Source: Molossus alvarezi
Taxonomy: Eukaryota; Chordata; Mammalia; Chiroptera; Molossidae
Assembly: GCA_037176705.1 (NCBI GenBank)
Contig: CM073890.1
Span: 98,756,591-98,820,590, forward strand
Length of the DNA stretch: 64,000 nucleotides
Reading direction: 5' to 3'
In this document: piece by piece, positions 47,987-59,700 of the stretch
How positions within the stretch are numbered: position 1 is the first letter of the stretch
Layout: the number at the start of each line of letters is the position of its first letter
Notes under the pieces: generated by a model
Database searches by the model: none
What the model saw: the letters and a program-made list of their open reading frames with translations, nothing else
What the model was told of the DNA's origin: nothing
Program-made: the position numbers and the translations under genes

Positions 47987-49420
47987 TATTATCAAACTGG
48001 TCTTCTCTGTGGGCAACTGGGCCTTGATCCTACTAAAGACTGAGAAACTGTACAATGTGATTCAGAGTCATTCAACCCAGAGGTGAAAAAGTAGACGATT
48101 TGCCCAGTCTCCCATCCTCCACTGGTCTAGGGTTGACCCATTGAAATATTAACAATTCTTCCTTGTGGGGTTGTCCAAGCAGCAGAATGGCTGAAAAGGT
48201 TTGCACAGGCATCTCCCCAGGGCTATGACAGAGAAGCCAAGGCAGAAAGCAACAACTTCATGGTGCAGCTAAGACATGGTACAGTCTGGTCGTACCTGCC
48301 TCCACCAGTAGCCATACAATGACTGGATTAAAAGATTTACTCTAAGATAAAATGTAAAGCAGAGCATAGACATGACCTTGTTGCGCATGTGACCTAAATA
48401 GCATCATTCACATTAATGATAGTCTGCAATATTTTATCAACCCTCACAAACTATGAACAAAACCTCATTACTTTCATTCCAAAGTCTGAGCCCTGTTCTG
48501 TTGAGAGACACTGTTCTTCAACAGTTAATGCACAGTTTTTTAAACTTCCCACAGAACCGCCTCACGGAATATTTTTGAATTCTACATTTTGAAAGTGAAT
48601 TTAAAACATTAATTGAAGAGACAGAATACAAAAAGAACAAAACATGGTCCCTTCCTCCCATGAAGTTTATAAACTACTCATGGGAGATAGAATAAGACAG
48701 ATAATTTTATAACTTAAGTGAAGCTAATAGAGGGAGTAGGAGAAATGTTGCATGTACACTGAATGTGTCGCAATTACTCAGCAGATAGTAATCAGTGCTA
48801 CAGAATCCTACACAGATGTATAGAGACATGATAGACTGATCTGACATGGATGGAAACAAACACATAGAAATGATGGGCAAAATAAAATTAATTTGTCTTA
48901 ATAGCTCTGCTCTAAAGAAGAAAAGGGATATGTCCAGAAACAAAAATAACGACTGCCCTTGGACTCTAGGGCTGAGGTTTTAACACCCATGAGAGAATAC
49001 AGGATGTGGCTTCAGGGGGCTAAGATAGAGCAGAGGAGCTAGAATTGAGCCCCCAAATAGCAGAAACAAAAAGAGCTTCCTAGTTTATGAAAAAAGTGAA
49101 TCCAGAAAAATTATCCACCTAACCAAAGTAACAGGAAATATCTTGCCATCTAAGTACAAATTTAAACCATTTGTTTAATGCAAATTCACAAGCCATAAAA
49201 GTAATATTGTAACTCATGCTGACCATTGAACTTGCTAGGGTTCATTCAAAAGAAAACTCAAAAGTGATATTTTACATTCATAGCCTAAGAATTATCGAAC
49301 CCCCTCAATGAAAGTCTTTATTACAAATAGTTCTCCATGAAATATTACAATATGCAGGAAGAAATGAACCACCATGATGAGAACTAGCAGATGCAGCAAA
49401 CAGAAAAAGTAGTCACTTTG
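47987..49420. other. No recognised feature
   Basis: No gene or repeat recognised. Confidence 0.4.
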
Positions 49421-49424
49421 ATGT

Positions 49425-49500
49425 TGAATCCCTATGTCAAACACTTGAAACCAATATAATATTGCATGTCAAATATAAATAAATTTTAAAAAGATAATAA
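49425..49500 (+). mobile_element. Short L1 3' end
   Basis: 'aaacacttgaaaccaatata' and 'atattgcatgtcaaatataa' followed by an A-rich end resemble the terminal L1M 3' UTR. Confidence 0.5.
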
Positions 49501-49634
49501 ATTAATCAAAAATTATTTTAAAGATTACAATTTTGAAAACTATAAATGGTAAAACAATTTAAAAGACATTCTAAAATAAGTAGACGCCAAAATGAGATTA
49601 AACATGCAAGAGATGTATTTAAAATACCTACTAG

Positions 49635-49838
49635 AGCCTGACCCGTGTGGCTGTCGTTGGGTGTCAACCCATGCATCAGAAAGTTGCCAGCTTGATTCCC
49701 AGTCACGGCACATATCCAGGTTATGGGCCAGATCCCCAGTGGGGGGCATGCAGGAGGCAGCCAACTGATGTTTTCTCTCATTGATGTTTCTATCTCTCTC
49801 TCCCTCTTATTTCCTCTCTCTCTAAAATAAATAAAGGA
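49635..49838 (+). mobile_element. VES SINE, short class, target of the U6-L1 insertion
   Basis: Decayed head 'agcctgacccgtgtggctgt', then 'ccccagtggggggcatgcag', CT-rich middle. Its tail 'ctaaaataaataaagg' is cut by the U6-L1 chimera, and the rest of the tail resumes at 51551. Confidence 0.88.
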
Positions 49839-49839
49839 G
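49824..49839. repeat. Left target-site duplication of the U6-L1 chimera
   Basis: AAAATAAATAAAGGAG, identical to 51535-51550. Sixteen bp is within the usual L1 range. The final G may belong to the U6 start instead. Confidence 0.93.
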
Positions 49840-49844
49840 TGCTC

Positions 49845-49885
<41 letters not shown>

Positions 49886-49945
49886 GGATTAGCATGGCCC
49901 CTGCACAAGGATGACACGCAAATTCGTGAAGTGTTGCATATTTTT
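49839..49945 (+). pseudogene. RNU6 pseudogene: U6 snRNA retropseudogene, full length, fused to L1
   Basis: All 107 nt of U6 are present, from GTGCTCGCTTCGGCAGCACA to the final TTTTT. The few differences from mammalian U6 that I can see are ACAGAGA followed by G (49881-49888 area), CACAAGG in place of CGCAAGG, and GAAGTGTTGC in place of GAAGCGTTCC; two are C-to-T/G-to-A changes at CpG, as in decayed DNA. There is no U6 promoter upstream (no PSE or TATA; a SINE lies there), so transcription is not expected. L1 sequence starts at the very next base. Functional U6 is the catalytic RNA of the spliceosome; this copy is a retrotransposed relic. Confidence 0.97.
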
Positions 49946-51534
49946 AGTGGAGTAAGGACAGCCTCTTTAATAAATGGTGCTGGGAAAATTGGACAGCTAC
50001 TTGCAGAAAAATGAAACTAGACCATCAACTTACACCCTACACAAGAATAAACTCAAAATGGATAAAAGACTTAAATGTGACTCGTGAATCCATAAAAATC
50101 CTAGAAGAAACTGTAGGCAACAAAATTTCAGACATCATACGCAGCAGAATTTTCACTGACACATCGCCTAAGGCAATAGAAACAAAGGAGAAAATGAACA
50201 CATGAGACTACATCAAACTCAAAAGCTTTAGCCCTGGCCGTTTTGCTCAGCGGTTAGTGTCAGCCTGTGGTCTGGAGAGACCCAGGTTTGGTTCCCGCTA
50301 AGGGCACGTACCTCGGTTGCAGTTTGTCCCCGGCCCTGGTTGGGTTGTGTGTGTGGCAGCCACTCGATGTGTCCCTTTCACGTTGATGTTTCTCTCTGTC
50401 TCTCTCCCTTTTACTCTATCTGAACAAAATATCAAAATATATATATATATATCTCCTTGGGTGAGGATTAAAAAAAAAAGCTTCTGCACAGCGAAAGATA
50501 CAATCATCAAAACATAAAGGCTACCCACTGTATGGGAGAGCATAATAGCCAATGATAATATCAGATAAGGGGTTAATTTCCAATACATGTAGAGTGCTCA
50601 TACAACTCCACAAAAGGAAGACAAAGAACCCAATTAGAAAATGGGCAGAGGAACTAAATAGACACCTCTCCAAACAGGACATACAAATGGCTAAGAAACA
50701 TATGAAGAAATGCTCATCATCACTAATCATCAGAGAGATGCAAATTAAAACAACAATGAGGTATCACCTCACACCTGTCAGAATGGCCTCCATCAACAAA
50801 TCATCAAACAACAAGTGTTGGCGAGGGTGTGGAGAAAAGGGGACTCTAGTACACTGCTGGTGGGAATGCAGACTGTTGCTGCCATTATGGAAAACAATAT
50901 GGTGTTACCTCAAAAAATTAGAAATTGAACTTCCATTTGACCCAGTGATCCCACTTCTAGGAATATACCCTAAGAAGCCTGAAACACCAATCAGAAAGAA
51001 TATATGTACCCCATGTTGGTAGCAACACTATTTACAATAGCTAAGATCTGGAAACAGCCCAAGTGTCCATCAGTAGACGAATGGATAAAAAAGCTGTGGT
51101 ACATATACACAATGGAGTACTACACAGCTGTAAGAAAGAAAGATCTCTTATCCTTTAGACTACATGGAGGGACCTGGAAAGTATCATCCTAAGTGAAACA
51201 AGCCAAACAGAGGAAGACAAGTATCATATGATCTCACTTATTTGTGGAATATAATGAACATAACAGTCTGAGGAATGGGGTAGTCCCAGAGACGTGGAAG
51301 TGGGGTACAGACTGACAATCCCCAGAAGAGGGGGTGGTGGGGAAGAGATAAACCACAGAACTTATATGCATGTATGCATGAACAGTGGACATGGACAACA
51401 AACTGTGGACGGGGGGGAGGGAGGGGGAGGGGGGAATCAGTGGGGGAAAAGGGAGAAACATCTGTAACAAAAATAAATTAATAAAAAAAATGAAAATGCT
51501 AACAAAAAAAAAAGAGAGAATCTTAAAAAAAAAT
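49946..51534 (+). mobile_element. L1 3' segment of the U6-L1 chimera
   Basis: L1 starts inside ORF2 ('agtggagtaaggacagcctc') and runs through the ORF2 C-terminal region, the 3' UTR with a G-rich purine tract (51409-51446) and an A-rich tail. Without the SINE at 50231-50475 it is about 1.34 kb. Readable ORF2 pieces lie at 50011-50205, 50552-51022 (with [18 protein letters not shown]) and 51004-51192 (with [19 protein letters not shown]). The tail is composite: A-rich, a 13-nt block, A10, an 11-nt block, A9, then the target duplication at 51535. Confidence 0.95.
50231..50475 (+). mobile_element. VES SINE, long class, nested in the chimera
   Basis: GCCCTGGCCGTTTTGCTCAG head, tail hairpin TCCTTGGGTGAGGA, A-run. 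Target duplication aaaagctt at 50221-50228 and 50476-50483 inside L1 ORF2. It is therefore younger than the U6-L1 insertion. A TA repeat sits in its tail (50436-50450). Confidence 0.93.
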
Positions 51535-51550
51535 AAAATAAATAAAGGAG
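51535..51550. repeat. Right target-site duplication of the U6-L1 chimera
   Basis: Identical to 49824-49839. It is followed by 'ggggaaaaaagtatttgg', the original flank of the target SINE. Confidence 0.93.
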
Positions 51551-52838
51551 GGGGAAAAAAGTATTTGGTTTTGTCTTTCAACACTGATAACCAAGATGAC
51601 AGACAAAATTCCAGCAAGTGGGTTGTGTAAACCTTTATTGATGTCCTGGCCTACAGTCTGAACAACCTAGAGAAATGTGACTGTTAATTATAGACAATGA
51701 ACTCAAGCCTGCCAGGCTATAACAGAAAGTAAACAAGCTACCGTCCCAGGCCCATGTGATTGAGCGGTGATGACAGGGGAAGAAAATAACTAGTTCTAGC
51801 AATGTTCCCAGCCCCTTTGCCAGGGTCAGAGGGGGTACGGCTGGCATCCATGTTCACCATTTACAAGGTTTCTCTGAAATATTTTAGCCTGTCGTGTTTT
51901 TCATACATAATAGTACTATGTAGGAATCACACATAAGAGTAGATTAGAAAATGTCAACACATAAAGTGAATCCATAGAGGAGGAAACTGGGAGGACTGGT
52001 GTGATTGGGTGACTGGTACTTCCTATTTATAGTCCCAGAAACCTACTAATCCTTGGGTCATACCATGATTTAATAGAAGAAATGTTCTTACCTCAACAGT
52101 GAATTTTCAACTTCGCCTCTTTTTCTGTTGGCAAAAAGCCGGGTGAAATAACAAGAGGGGAATTCGCTGGGAATTTGATCAGAGGTACGTTACAATATAA
52201 CAAAATAAATATGCTGCTGTTTATTTACTGTAATTGTTCTAAGTCCCTGAAACTCGTTTCCGGAGACCATGGAGGTGCTATCCTTGAAAATGTTGTTGCC
52301 AGTGTTATAAATAAAATGGCAGCATTTCCCTTTCCAAGGAAGGGAAGCATCGATCCACTAAACTTGAAACGGAGTAAAGCAAATTGGAATTCTTTTCCCA
52401 TCGGGAAAGGATGAGTTCATTTCTCAGGCAGCACATTAAGCAGAACATTCTCAGGTGTGTACAGATGGTAAGGACGTGGACAGATGTTGGGAAGAAGCCA
52501 GAGGGGAGCTGTGGACAGTTAGATCCTGTCACAGCTGCAGCAGAGTGACGAGTCTGCAGCAAAGCCACCGCCTCCCAGCCAGATGTCTGGCATGCCGCCT
52601 TCCTCCTGCTCGAGCTGCCTGGCTTCTCGTCCTGCAAACTTGTCGTGCCGACTCCCACTGACACTTAGAGCCCTCCACTTCTTTCTAACAACATTGCTTT
52701 TTGCTTACGATGACTACAAAAGCACTAAAAGGCAACCTAACTGATGACACCAGCGAAGCAGGCCAAGTTCTGCAGAAATTCTAATCCCAATGAGGATCAG
52801 AGAGACTGGCAGGAGGGAGAGATCAAAGTTTGGTCACA
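51551..52838. other. No recognised feature
   Basis: No gene or repeat recognised; 52450-52670 is more GC-rich. Confidence 0.4.
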
Positions 52839-53270
52839 GCATGGAGAGACCTAGAGGGTATTATGATAAGTAAAATAAGCCAGTCAGAGAAACACAAATA
52901 CCACGTGATTTCAGTGATATGTGGAATCTAAGGAACAAAATAAACCGACAAGCAAAGTGGAGACAGGCTCAGGGGTACAGAGAACAGACCGACAGCTATT
53001 GGGGGGGGGAGGGCTGGGTGGAAGAGGCGAAGGGATTAAGCAGCACAGATTGTCAACTGCAGACCAGCCACAGAGATGCAGATTGCAGCATGGGGAACAC
53101 CGTCAGTAACGTCCAGATAACAGGGCATGGGGCCAGGGGGGTGCTTGGGGCAGCGGGGGGACCACTCTGCAGAGACCATGCTTTTCTGGCCACTTTGCTG
53201 TACATCTGAAACTGGGGCAGAATGGTATTGAATGTAAACCGTGGTTGAAAATAATTTTTTTTTTAAAGTT
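52839..53270 (+). mobile_element. Old L1 3' end
   Basis: 'gagacctagagggtattatg', 'ataagccagtcagagaaaca', 'gtgatatgtggaatctaagg' and 'tgtacatctgaaactggggc' are the ORF2-end and 3' UTR of an ancestral L1, ending in an A/T-rich tail. Confidence 0.8.
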
Positions 53271-55121
53271 TGGTTACAGAGAGTTAAAGGAAAATAAAAG
53301 TCAGTTGGGAGACAATTAGCTTGAGGCAACTCCCCAGGCATCTGACCACTAACCCTCAGCAGCTCAGCTAATTCGCTTGCCATCAGCTGGTGAGGACAAG
53401 TCCTCAAAGACCCCTGCTCTGGGTAAAGTGAATCTCAGGAAATGGCTGCAACTGAATCGTCCAGGACCAAACCAGCACGTGCCTATCTCCATGGGAACAG
53501 ACCCAGGAAAAGCAGGAGCTAAGAGGTTGTCAACATAGGGAACCCACATGAACATGACTCATCATTGGTAAAAACTCTAGAAGTGGCCAAACACTAGAGT
53601 CAAAAATAACCACGGAAAGATCTTTCTCCACCAAGTGATTCTTCTTTTGAGACAAAAGCAGAAATTGGAAAGAAGAGGCAACCGGGTTGAAAGCAAGCCT
53701 ACGTGAGGTGTCACATTGGCGGCTCTGTTTTCTACATGAAGTGACAAGCCCGGACAGCTGCTAAGAATGAAGGAGAGAGAAAATGGTACAGGTGTGGACA
53801 GCAGGTAAGAGTTTTGAACGGTCAATAACACAGAAATGTCTGAATAAAAAGAACTCTGACTGCTACTTACATCCAGATGAATTGAAAACAACAAACTTAA
53901 ATGAAGTCAGTCTAATTATGCACTTTAACTCCAGCAACACCTCACCCTGAAACACTAGCTGTAAACATAATGATCAGATCACTCAAAAGCTAAGGACTAC
54001 TGGAAACTAGTAGGTGGCCAAAAGGCAGAGAAGCAGGGTGCTGATAACAGGGTAGTGGGGATGTGGACAATGGGTTCTGGGTCGGGGGGGGGGAGTAAAA
54101 CTAGTAAGAACTTAACAAGTGGGAAGCCGGGAACAGAGCCAGAGCTGGGAGGTGTGATAAGGTAGAAAACCAGGTTCAGCTGGAAGGAAGGAATCGGGAC
54201 TGGTAGGCGCAGTGACAGGATGGAGCTTTGTGGTTAGAAAATGGAAGAACAAATTTTAAGATGTGACTTTGGAAATGAGTGCTGGGGAGGCAGGGAGGTA
54301 AAGGTCAGCAGAGTAGGGGTTCAGTGTTCCTGATATAAGGATGCTAGACCCAACAGTCCGAAGATGTCAGAATAACCAAGGATGATGGCAAGATTTGAGG
54401 AGAAAAGACACATGTCACTCAGGTGTCAATTTCCTAAACAAGCTTAGAACAGTGACCTACAAATCAAGGCAATGATTGTGGAGGAAAGCAACAGAGCCAG
54501 GTGCATGGTTTAAAAAGGAGGGGGCAGAACACAATGCAGGAGAAAAAGAGGGCCCAAAATGTTTAAACTGTTTTAGTTTGAATGAATATTCTAATTAGCA
54601 TAACTGGGCAGCTAAAAGTGGAATGGGTTTAAGGAAAAGTCGATTCAGAGGCTCAACCATGACATCACGACCTTGGTTCCTTCTTTATTCTCAGTCCTGA
54701 GATTTAACCTAACTTAACCTTGAAGTCCTAAAGTGGCTTCCAGTACAATCCCAGCTATTGGCCCCGTGCCCACAGTTCAGCAAAAGATAGAAAGACTGAT
54801 TTCTCATCCAACTTTCAAAAGGAGAGAGAACTTTGTGAAACACTCCCAGGAAACCTCTTCTTGCATCTCATAGAGTAGAATTGCGTCACATACCACTTCT
54901 AAATCAATCACCAGTAAGAATACAGCATTCCTTTAGACAAGACACGTCAACTGTTAGCTGAGGTCAACATTGTTGCTTTTCATTAGACCCAAGCAGCTGT
55001 TGGGTCTCTACTATAGTTCACATGTACCTGTAACACTCCCTCAGCTTCTTCCTTTAATGTGAGTAGGTCTAGAATGGGTAACAAATAATGATTTTAATTA
55101 TCTTAATAAACCAAGTTTGCC
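53271..55121. other. No recognised feature
   Basis: Unassigned; a G10 run at 54083-54092. Confidence 0.4.
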
Positions 55122-55178
55122 TTTTTTTTTCTTTTTTTTTTTTTATCCTCACCCGAGGACATTTTTCCATTTTTTGAC
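55122..55178 (-). mobile_element. VES SINE, long class, 3' tail only
   Basis: T-rich run followed by the hairpin TCCTCACCCGAGGA (55146-55159, reverse of TCCTCGGGTGAGGA) and 'catttttccattttttg', then stops. A strongly 5'-truncated copy. Confidence 0.75.
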
Positions 55179-56650
55179 ATACTACCCAATTTATATCATT
55201 TGCATGAGGACAGAATCTGCCCAATTGCAAATGGAGACAAGTGTTGCAAGCATATTTCATTCTGGCTGTACAACTGCAGCAACCCTGTGGTCCCTTGCTA
55301 AGGCTCTGGGATAGTCCTTATGCTTTTTCCACTGAGTCTACAAGGATTCTCTTCCAGCTACACCTCCTAAATGCCCCATGGCTCCAGAGCTAGGCCTCTA
55401 CATCCTATGTGCTGAAACTGGAGACCATGAATGGCATCTGAACCTGGAAATCTGGAAGTCCTTACCAACTCCTGTAGCAGGCACAGAGGCAATGTAGGCA
55501 TAGGGACAAGTGGGCAGACTGACCAAATGCCAACACAAAACAGGACTTTCACTGTCCTGTTAAACACATTCAGTGGCTCCCACTCACAGAACAGTGTCCC
55601 ACCTCCTTGGAACCACATGAAGGACCATATTTGCATGCAGGCACAACAATTGTACCAGCTCCATTGCCCACCCTGCAACTGACATACACTCTTGACATCC
55701 CTGAACACTCCTTTTTATCTCAGTGCTTCTGAAGATTCTTTTTCCTCTGCTGAGAATTCCTTCCCCTACTTTGATAGCTCATTGTCCATCATTGTTATTA
55801 ATATAACTTGCTATGTTAACACACTCAGCCAAACTCAATGGCAACAGCCAAGTAGTTGGTGCCTATGAACGATCCAGTATATTCTGAGTTTCTCATCTTG
55901 ATATTTTAAAAATTATAAGCAGTTAAGTACATTTTTGTGAAGAAATCGTTGGCTTGGTCATTTTCAGCAAGGAGTCCGGTGTTTGATCATAACTTTAGAT
56001 GTATGTAAATGATTGACACACAGACATGGTGCTAAATGAGGTGAAGTGAAGAAGCAAACCAGTAGGGCAGGAAGCAAGTATCAAAACTGAATGGCCAGTG
56101 TGCATCTTAATATATGTAGGCAGTTTTCCTGGAGGCCAAACCCACTGGGTGGCTTCTTTTGAAAAAAACAAACAAAACAAAACAAAACAGCATAACCTTC
56201 TTAAGCAATTCCTTTATTGCACGTAACACATATAAAATTACTGCATTAGGAAAATTAGTCACTGTGTTTACTTTGGTCCTCTGCTAACAGACCAGAAATG
56301 ATTTTTTTCCCTTTATAAGATAAGGATATCTTAAATGCTGCTCTCGGGCTGAGAGAACGTTGGACAAGTGACTCCCACAACATTCTTCTTCTGAAACACA
56401 CAACTCCCCTCTGATCCAGGGCTGTTCTCATCTGGCCTAGCTATTTCCAAACTGTGTCATCCCTTTCACTATTAAGGAATGACATGAACTTTACCTTCCT
56501 GAAGTCAGGTTCATCACTGCATTTTAATACCATGTGAAAAATAATGCAAAACTGTCTCCTCATTCTATTCTAAATTCCAGTGTTAGATAATGACTAGGCC
56601 AGGGAGGGAAAGGAGAACAATTACTGAGTCCATATTATGTCCCAGACAAG
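55179..56650. other. No recognised feature
   Basis: Unassigned; a (CAAAA)n run at 56165-56188. Confidence 0.4.
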
Positions 56651-56654
56651 GCTT

Positions 56655-56760
56655 CTAGATCGTAATTTCCCCAGAGTCGTGATAGTGTCTGCATCATCTC
56701 TATAGCCCCAATACCTAGCACAATTCCCGGCACCCAAGTAGATGATCAATAAACATCTAT
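56655..56760 (+). mobile_element. L2 LINE 3' end, split by a SINE
   Basis: 'gtaatttccccagagtcgtg', 'agccccaatacctagcacaa' and 'gatgatcaataaacatctat' are the L2 tail. It resumes at 56985 after the SINE. Confidence 0.7.
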
Positions 56761-56984
56761 ATGCCCAGCCAATGTGGCTCAGTGGTTGAGCACTGACCCA
56801 TGCACCAAGAGGTCACCAGTTCGATTCCTAGTCAGGGCACATGCCCAGGTTGTGGGCCAAATTCCCAGTATGGGGCATGCAGGAGGCGGCCAATCAATGT
56901 TCTCTCTCATTGATGTTTCTATCTCTCTCCCTCTCCCTTCTTCTCTCTCTCTAAAACCAATAAAGAAAAAGAAATGTTTTAATA
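56761..56984 (+). mobile_element. VES SINE, short class, in an L2 tail
   Basis: Head GCCCAGCCAATGTGGCTCAG, AGTTCGATTCCTAG, tail 'aaaccaataaag'. Perfect target duplication aataaacatctat at 56748-56760 and 56985-56997. Confidence 0.95.
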
Positions 56985-57027
56985 AATAAACATCTATTTA
57001 CTGAACCAATCTAAATTCATTCCAGAT

Positions 57028-57165
57028 CTTATCTCATTTGATCCTCACAACCCCCTGCCCCACCTTGGAATTTAGAAGTATTTTCTTCATTTATTAAAGA
57101 TATTACATAACTTGCCCAAGGTCACATTAAAAGACCTGAATTGCAGACTGAGGATATGAGACTGA
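57028..57165 (+). mobile_element. MIR SINE, core
   Basis: 'atctcatttgatcctcacaa' and 'cataacttgcccaaggtcac' are MIR core signatures. Confidence 0.75.
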
Positions 57166-57992
57166 AAGCCATCTTAGATGTCATATAGAAAAAAGCAAAT
57201 TTTGATAGAGGAAACAAAATGTCCAGTAGATTTAAGTGACTGTCTCACACAACACATCACTATAGAAGTGAAAAATCAAGACACACCTATGCAAGCAAGC
57301 TTAAAATGTTCTGGACAGTGAGTTTGACCATACATACACTGGTATATGGGAAGCCTTTGACTTTTGAAAGCATCTGGAGTATCCCTGTATGTGGCAGGAA
57401 CAAAGATGGCCGAGCAATACACTCTGCTCGTGTGGTGGAGGTAAAAGACAAAAACAGAGTAGTAACAATAAAGATTCCATGCTTTTACAGACCTATGAAC
57501 CAAGTACTGTGCAGGGGCACAAAAGACAGGACAAATAATTCCATACTAAAGATCAAGGGGACTGGGGATTTTGTTAAAGAAACAAGAGCAGAAACAAAGG
57601 ACAGAGTCATAACAGGGCCTGATGTGGAGAGACTCACAGGACCTCCGTAGACTGGTTGCTCAGCATGTGGGGAGGAGATCGTAGGGTGTAGTATCGAAAA
57701 TGCAGTTGTGAAAGGGTTCTGCCCACGTCCTTTGCTAAAGGGATAAAGATGATTCTCTGAAACACTGTGTGCCAAGTGCCCAGAGGAAAATTCGTGTGCT
57801 TTGTGTGACCTGTGGCATCAGTATACATCTTCTATCAGACAACCTCCTTTAATGTCCAGGGGTTCCTTCCCAACCTGCTGGTTTCCGTCTCTGTCGTTGA
57901 CTATTCTGGAAGGAAAAATAAACCCCCAAATTGAATCTTGATCCAAACTCACAACCTATGGTCTCACATCTGGCTGTCTCAACAATATAACA
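57166..57992. other. No recognised feature
   Basis: A plus-strand frame of 114 codons (57306-57650) has no motif I know; otherwise unassigned. Confidence 0.4.
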
Positions 57993-58002
57993 GCATTATA
58001 TT

Positions 58003-58235
58003 GCCTTTGCCGGGTGGCTCAGTTGTTTGGAGCATGGTCTCCTATACCAAAAAAGGTTGTGGGTTCAATTCACAGTCAGAGTACATACCTAGGTTGTAGG
58101 TTCAGTTCCCAATCAGGGTGCATACAAGAGTCAACTGATCAATGTTTCTCTCTCACATCAATATTTCTCTCTCCCTTCCTCTCTCTCTAAAAATCAATAA
58201 AAAAAAATATCGTTAGGTGAGAATTTTTTTTTAAA
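58003..58235 (+). mobile_element. VES SINE, hybrid class
   Basis: 'gcctttgccgggtggctcag' head with part of the centre repeated in altered form, 'aaaaatcaataaaa', then a decayed hairpin tail. Target duplication gcattatatt (57993-58002) and gcactatatt (58236-58245), 9 of 10. Confidence 0.85.
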
Positions 58236-58245
58236 GCACTATATT

Positions 58246-59066
58246 CCCCTAGTAGTGCAGTAAGGATGAAACCACCTTCGTCCCATGATAGAGTTTACAC
58301 AGAGCATATAGGTCAACAAGATGGGTGGAGAGTTCGGAAACTAAAACATAATTAACACAACTTGGGCAATTGTTTCCAAACCGAGTTTTGAGAAATGATT
58401 TCACAGTAAAGATATGTATATGCTTTTAACAGCACTGCTCTGATCAGCAATTATTTTTGAATAAGCAATATAAATTATAACATCGCCTCATATTTGAGAG
58501 GCTCTTATCCCAAATACGCCCACCATACAGCTTTCCTAAGAGCATGGACATCCCACGAGCCTGTGTGTACCTAACCAGGGCACGAGCCCATGACATCATG
58601 ATTTCACTTATCAAGAGATAAAATGAGTCACGGCTGAAATTGCTTCACCTCCTAGAAGCCAAACAACCTGTGAATTTCAAAAAGATGGACTCGGTTTATT
58701 CCACAGAGTGCATAAATGCATGTGCACTGTTCTATTCTACCAAAGCGAGGAAGGGCTCGTGTCTTCTCGGGGTGTACCTCCAAACCCGCCTCTTCATGGA
58801 GGAACTTGTGTTACTTCAAAGCAGCAGAACCATTCTTCCTGTCCCGGCTTTTTCTTCCGGCATGAACGTGCTTGTAGGATCCCATTTCCTGATACTGTTT
58901 CTTTCCTCTTTCACACAGGCCCCCCTGAGTTTCAAACGTTTCACCTGCTTCAGTTAATGCAGGTGGACTCTGCTTTCCTGTCCCTTTGCTTTCTGAGCCA
59001 GACAGTTCGTTTCCTAACATATTTCCCTAGATGGGGCCTTGTGGATTGTCAGCCGGTGATAATACA
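58246..59066. other. No recognised feature
   Basis: A plus-strand frame of 177 codons (58708-59241) begins here and runs into a mariner fragment, which argues against it being a gene. Confidence 0.4.
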
Positions 59067-59166
59067 CAGGGTGGAGAAAAACAGGTGTACAGTTGTGAGT
59101 ATGCAAAACGCAGAGTTTACTCCTGTATTATTTTTTAATTATTCTATTATTTTCCATATGAGGAAG
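59067..59166. mobile_element. Mariner-type MITE fragment
   Basis: 'cagggtggagaaaaacaggt' and 'gtacagttgtgagtatgcaa' followed by 'ttattctattattttccata' match a mammalian mariner MITE with CAGGGTGGGGCAAAAG-type ends. The right terminal repeat is missing. Confidence 0.65.
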
Positions 59167-59685
59167 TGGCAACCCACTTGTGTCCTGCCCTGCAAATGTA
59201 ATGACCTCTGGATTGGCCAAAAGTATCCATCATCCAAATAATCTTGTCCATCCTTATTTCTCCTACTTGGGTAATTCTACCTAAAATTCATGCTCTCATC
59301 AACCTGACATATATCACAGGCCTGATTTCTGTCTCCTGTTGTCCGGGCCAGCTCCCCTGTAGTGTGTATCATCCTACCTTTCCTGGGGGTCTGCAGGTTT
59401 TCTGAGCATAATCTCTATTGACATGTACTTTACAAATTTACCAGTTTACTACAAATGCTAAATTCCTAAGTCTTCCCCTCTCTCAAATCTGTCCACACTC
59501 TAAAGTTTCCTATTACAAAGCTTTTCCAGCCTTTGGGGACTGGTTCTCCGGTGGTTTGCACTATGCAAACCTTTCAGAAAGCACATCTCAGGAGTTCCTC
59601 AGACCTTCTCGATCTGGGGAAGTCAGTGCAATATACCCTCTGTGATCTTGCCTCTCTTCTACTTTTGGAAATCTTTGGCCATATT
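59167..59685. other. No recognised feature
   Basis: Unassigned. Confidence 0.4.
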
Positions 59686-59700
59686 TCTTTCTTTTTTGTT

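Noticed and set aside
49839..49945. Working U6 snRNA gene
   Set aside because: No U6-type upstream promoter, decayed positions in conserved U6 regions, and fusion to L1 within one target duplication show a retrocopy.
57306..57650. 114-codon frame as a gene
   Set aside because: No domain recognised; isolated in unassigned sequence.
58708..59241. 177-codon open frame as a gene
   Set aside because: It runs through a mariner MITE fragment and has no recognisable domain.
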